Part shown: one piece after another, positions 13,112 through 15,363 of the stretch
How the letters are laid out: the number at the start of each line of letters is the position of its first letter
How positions within the stretch are numbered: the stretch's first letter is position 1
Assembly: GCA_030038885.1 (NCBI GenBank)
Contig: JASHQY010000054.1
Span: 1-15,363, forward strand
Origin: Thermoplasmata archaeon
Lineage (GTDB): Archaea; Thermoplasmatota; Thermoplasmata; Lutacidiplasmatales; UBA184
Length of the DNA stretch: 15,363 nt
Direction of reading: 5' to 3'
Notes under the pieces: model-generated
Databases searched by the model: none
Seen by the model: only the letters and a program-made list of their open reading frames with translations
What the model was told of the DNA's origin: nothing
Program-made: the position numbers and the translations under genes

Positions 13112-13524
13112 GCCGCGCTGCGCACGAGCCGCTGGGCGGTCGTGACGATCTCCTGGAGCGAGGTTCCGGGTCCGAAGATCGCCCGGATGCCGGCCCGCTT
13201 GAGTTGCCGGGCGTCCTCGTCGGGAATGATGCCGCCCGCGAAGACCGGGATGTTCGCCGCGTGCTCCTTCTTGAGGAGCGCGAGGACCCGGGGGAACAGC
13301 GCCATGTGCGCCCCCGAGAGGATCGAGAGCCCGATCAGATCGACGTCCTCCTCGAGCGCGGCCCGGACGATCTCCTCGGGGGTCTGCCGGAGGCCGGCGT
13401 AGATCACTTCAAAGCCCGCGTCCCGGAGCGCGCGCGCGACGACCTTGGCCCCCCGGTCGTGGCCGTCGAGGCCGGGCTTCGCGATCAGGACCCGGATCGG
13501 GGTCGTCGGGTGGGCGTGAGGCAT
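13108..13524 (-). CDS. mcmA2: Methylmalonyl-CoA mutase, B12-binding (small) subunit
   Basis: A 138-aa stand-alone cobalamin-binding subunit of methylmalonyl-CoA mutase, which interconverts (R)-methylmalonyl-CoA and succinyl-CoA. The base-off/His-on motif D-x-H-x-x-G is D-G-H-D-R-G at 20-25, with S-I-L (67-69) and the G-G of F-A-G-G-I-I-P (97-98) completing the B12 site. Archaea often encode this domain apart from the substrate-binding large subunit, and the large subunit is not in this window. The ATG at 13522-13524 has a strong GGGAGGAGG four bases upstream. It heads the operon with meaB (4-bp overlap) and the methyltransferase. Other split B12-dependent CoA mutases (for example isobutyryl-CoA mutase small subunit) are an alternative, since the small subunits are similar. 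Confidence 0.93.
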   Translation of the reverse strand: MPHAHPTTPIRVLIAKPGLDGHDRGAKVVARALRDAGFEVIYAGLRQTPEEIVRAALEEDVDLIGLSILSGAHMALFPRVLALLKKEHAANIPVFAGGIIPDEDARQLKRAGIRAIFGPGTSLQEIVTTAQRLVRSAA

Positions 13525-13528
13525 CTCT

Positions 13529-13537
13529 CCTCCTCCC
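13529..13537 (-). promoter_or_regulatory. Strong ribosome-binding site of the mutase subunit gene
   Basis: The minus strand reads GGGAGGAGG, ending four bases before the ATG at 13524. It indicates a leadered mRNA for this operon. Confidence 0.7.
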
Positions 13538-13555
13538 TTCCTCGACCGGGGCGGA

Positions 13556-13567
13556 AGAAAAAAGCTT
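13556..13567 (-). promoter_or_regulatory. T-rich promoter element of the mcmA2-meaB operon, possibly also a terminator
   Basis: The minus strand reads AAAGCTTTTTTC here, about 36 bp before the mutase-subunit ATG. It can act as the TATA-like element for this operon. The same T6 run is about 40 nt downstream of the prepilin peptidase stop on the same strand and could terminate that transcript. Confidence 0.4.
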
Positions 13568-13602
13568 TGGTGGACCCCGCGCCGGCGGGTCGGACGTCCC
13601 GC

Positions 13603-14520
13603 TCAGAGCCGCGCGAGGACGTCGAGGACGAAGTTCCCCGCGAGCAGCGCCGCGACGGCCCCCGCGGCCATCAGGACGAGGAACGGGATCTGGGGGGTGA
13701 CCCACACGCGGTCCACCCCGCGCGCCTCGAGTTCGTGCGCCGCACGGGTCCGCTCACGACGGTCCTCCTCCGTCGTCTCGGGCTCCGGCTCGGACGATCC
13801 GCTCTCGAGGGTCGGGTCCTTCAGCCAGACGAACCGGTACGGAAGGTCGCGCACCGGCAGGAAGTACCCCGAAAACCCCCGCGGGAACTCGAATTCCCCC
13901 CGCCGCGCGTTGCGGACCGCGAGGCCGATCGGGATCGCGATCGAGAGCACGGCGGCGTCCACGAGGAGGTTGATCGAGAACGGGACCACGCTCAGGGCGA
14001 AGGCGAGGGCCGGCGTCGACGGCAGCCACGGAGTGGCGAAGATCGGCAGCACGACGCCGGCGATCATGAGGGCCTTCGCGTCGGCCCCGCCGTAGAGGAC
14101 CCCGAGCTCGAAGAGCCCGCGCGCGAACAGGACCGTCACCAGGACCGCGATCCCGAGGACCGGGACCGCGCCCGTTCCGACCCCCCAGCGCAGCGCGGCG
14201 ACCACGACGACCAGGACCACGGCGGCGTAGGCGAGGCCCTCGAACAGGTCGGCGAACCGGTCGAGGGACGGGCCCAGCGCGTCGTCCCACGCGAAGAGGT
14301 GCTGCAGCACGAGCGCGCCGACGAGCAACCACAGTCCGAGCGGGGCCGCACCCCCGGGCGCCACCCTCGCGGCGCCGAGGATCACCCCGAGCACGCCCAT
14401 GACCTGCCACAGCCGGTCGGTCACCTCCCGCTCCCGCCAGTCGGAAACGGCGGCGTAGCCGAAGCCGACCAACAGGACGGCGATCTCCGCGGCGACGAGC
14501 ACGTTCCCGGGGCCCGTCAC
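13603..14520 (-). CDS. Archaeal prepilin/archaellin peptidase (A24 family), oversized
   Basis: A 305-aa polytopic aspartic protease that cleaves class III signal peptides of archaellins and type IV pilins on the cytoplasmic side. The first catalytic aspartate is Asp27 in S-D-W-R-E-R-E (end of TM1); the second is Asp147 in the GxGD-like G-G-A-D-A-K-A. A cytoplasmic segment at about 208-275, with G-Y-F-L-P-V and a charged Glu/Arg stretch, resembles the soluble domain of FlaK-type enzymes, and a final TM helix spans 280-300. About 120 residues separate the aspartates against about 60 in FlaK, leaving room for two extra TM helices (about 95-111 and 117-135). The GTG at 14518-14520 follows a G-rich run; a CTTATG box lies 45 bp upstream. 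No pilin gene is adjacent. Confidence 0.9.
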   Translation of the reverse strand: MTGPGNVLVAAEIAVLLVGFGYAAVSDWREREVTDRLWQVMGVLGVILGAARVAPGGAAPLGLWLLVGALVLQHLFAWDDALGPSLDRFADLFEGLAYAAVVLVVVVAALRWGVGTGAVPVLGIAVLVTVLFARGLFELGVLYGGADAKALMIAGVVLPIFATPWLPSTPALAFALSVVPFSINLLVDAAVLSIAIPIGLAVRNARRGEFEFPRGFSGYFLPVRDLPYRFVWLKDPTLESGSSEPEPETTEEDRRERTRAAHELEARGVDRVWVTPQIPFLVLMAAGAVAALLAGNFVLDVLARL

Positions 14521-14560
14521 GCCATGTCCCCCCGCCCGGTGGTGGGACCGGGGGCCCACC

Positions 14561-14568
14561 TCATAAGC
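14561..14568 (-). promoter_or_regulatory. TATA-like box of the prepilin peptidase gene
   Basis: The minus strand reads GCTTATGA about 45 bp before the GTG at 14520. The predicted leader is about 17 nt and includes a G-rich run that may bind the ribosome. Confidence 0.45.
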
Positions 14569-14605
14569 CCGAGGACCCGAAGGAATCGGGACCGGCGAGG
14601 CGGGG

Positions 14606-14613
14606 CTTTTCTA
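14606..14613 (+). promoter_or_regulatory. TATA-like box of the surface-protein gene
   Basis: CTTTTCTA is centred 26 bp before the GTG at 14635, the leaderless spacing, and decides that start. Confidence 0.5.
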
Positions 14614-14634
14614 CGGGCGACCGCTGGTACGTTC

Positions 14635-15363
14635 GTGGCGAGCCCCCAAGGCGACCCGACCCCGCCCCCGACCCCCCCGTCCGCGGCACCGACCCCGTCG
14701 ACCTCCCCGACCCCGTCGCGTCCACGACGGTGGTGGATCGCGGTCGCGGTCGCTGTCGTGATCGCCGTGGTGGTCCTGGCCACGCTGTTCGCGAGCGGCG
14801 CGCTGCCGCTCCGCGGGTCCGCGCCGAGCCCGTCGCCCTACGCGACGTTCGACCAGGCGCAGGCCCTCGCCACGGACGAAGCGAGCTCCGCGTACGGCGG
14901 GGAATGGTTCGCGGTCTTCGGAGTGGCCCTCGCGATCCCTTCGGCGGTGCTCGAGCCGACCGGCAACCTGACCCCGCTGCTCGCGATCGCGAACTGCACG
15001 ACGTACTGGCCGAACGGCGAGCCCGCCAACCTCGACCTTCCCCCGACCCCGGCGACCGCCGCGACCGGAGCCGCGGCATTCTGGCTGTTCGGCCTCAAGA
15101 ACGCATCGAACGAGCTGGTGGTCGCGGTCGTCTCCGACGGCGTGGCCTCCGTCCTCGTCACGGCCGAGGGATCCTCGTGCGCGAGCACGGTCGCCCTCCT
15201 GGCTCCGTTCCCGACCGGCGAGATCGATTCGCCCCAGATCGTCACGACCGCGAACGCGGCCGGTGGCACGCAGTTCCTCTCCGCGCACGCGAACGCGACC
15301 CGCCTCTGGGCCACGTACGGCGGGATCGAGCTCGGTCCGCTCGGGTCCACGACCCCGGTGTGG
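14635..15363 (+). CDS. TM-anchored extracytoplasmic protein, partial (C-terminus outside window)
   Basis: An open frame of 243 codons that runs off the right edge. From the GTG, residues 4-30 are a Pro/Thr/Ser-rich cytoplasmic segment, R-P-R-R precedes one TM helix (33-56), and the rest is an outside domain with mixed strands. It carries four N-x-S/T sequons (Asn111, Asn120, Asn156, Asn220) and two cysteines (121 and 182) that could pair. There is no class III (pilin-type) signal peptide, so it is not an obvious substrate of the adjacent prepilin peptidase. It is divergent from that gene across a 114-bp gap. The design resembles the three-TM protein at the left end (TM plus outside domain) without evident similarity. 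Function unknown. Confidence 0.75.
   Translation, partial: MASPQGDPTPPPTPPSAAPTPSTSPTPSRPRRWWIAVAVAVVIAVVVLATLFASGALPLRGSAPSPSPYATFDQAQALATDEASSAYGGEWFAVFGVALAIPSAVLEPTGNLTPLLAIANCTTYWPNGEPANLDLPPTPATAATGAAAFWLFGLKNASNELVVAVVSDGVASVLVTAEGSSCASTVALLAPFPTGEIDSPQIVTTANAAGGTQFLSAHANATRLWATYGGIELGPLGSTTPVW

Noticed and set aside
11681..13402. A 573-codon open frame on the plus strand
   Set aside because: It is antisense to the methyltransferase, MeaB and the mutase subunit, all with intact motifs.
14541..14560. 6-bp hairpin ahead of the prepilin peptidase as a riboswitch or attenuator
   Set aside because: It lies largely between the TATA-like box and the expected transcript start, so it is probably not transcribed.
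1..15363. Mobile element, CRISPR array, toxin-antitoxin or defence system
   Set aside because: No transposase, integrase, spaced repeat array or nuclease domain was seen, and composition is uniform throughout.

Overview
This 15.4 kb window is a very GC-rich (by eye roughly 70%) archaeal chromosome segment, densely packed with 21 protein genes and no RNA gene I can support. Archaeal origin is shown by a PCNA sliding clamp, a long archaeal-type FKBP isomerase, an archaellin/prepilin peptidase of the A24 family, a free-standing AlaX tRNA-editing protein, a separate B12-binding methylmalonyl-CoA mutase subunit, and TATA-like boxes 25-32 bp upstream of start codons, the signature of leaderless transcripts. 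Gene content and the many small TM-plus-ectodomain proteins fit a high-GC member of Thermoplasmatota (for example soil or sediment lineages); that placement is inference.

Layout. 1-1.5 kb (minus strand): a Bcp/PrxQ peroxiredoxin, a stand-alone Lrp/AsnC ligand-binding (RAM) protein and a three-TM protein with an outside domain. 1.5-2.0 kb: the largest gap (478 bp), apparently non-coding, with a 14-bp direct repeat. 2.0-5.2 kb: cysS (plus) meets a PCNA-thiolase pair (minus) tail to tail. 5.3-7.2 kb: AlaX (plus) overlaps tail to tail with the last gene of a three-gene minus operon (74-aa protein, winged-helix protein, GNAT acetyltransferase). 7.2-10.2 kb: a sugar/glycan group of nucleotide-sugar epimerase (plus), GT4 glycosyltransferase (minus) and GT2 glycosyltransferase (plus). 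10.2-11.6 kb: FKBP and two single-TM microproteins of 41 and 44 aa (plus). 11.6-13.5 kb (minus): a tightly coupled operon of methylmalonyl-CoA mutase B12 subunit, MeaB GTPase chaperone and a membrane-anchored methyltransferase. 13.6-14.5 kb (minus): prepilin peptidase. 14.6 kb to the end: a TM-anchored surface protein running off the window.

How the genes work together. The mutase subunit and MeaB form a clear functional pair in methylmalonyl-CoA/succinyl-CoA interconversion; the thiolase may belong to the same acyl-CoA metabolism but is not linked to it by position. The epimerase and two glycosyltransferases probably help build surface glycans, and the secreted protein at the right edge carries several N-glycosylation sequons. 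CysRS and AlaX both serve aminoacyl-tRNA quality. No mobile element, CRISPR array or compositional island is visible. The most interesting features are the methyltransferase in the mutase-MeaB operon, the oversized prepilin peptidase, the 74-aa/winged-helix/GNAT operon, the two microproteins, and the extreme compaction (4-, 4-, 20- and 68-bp convergent overlaps).
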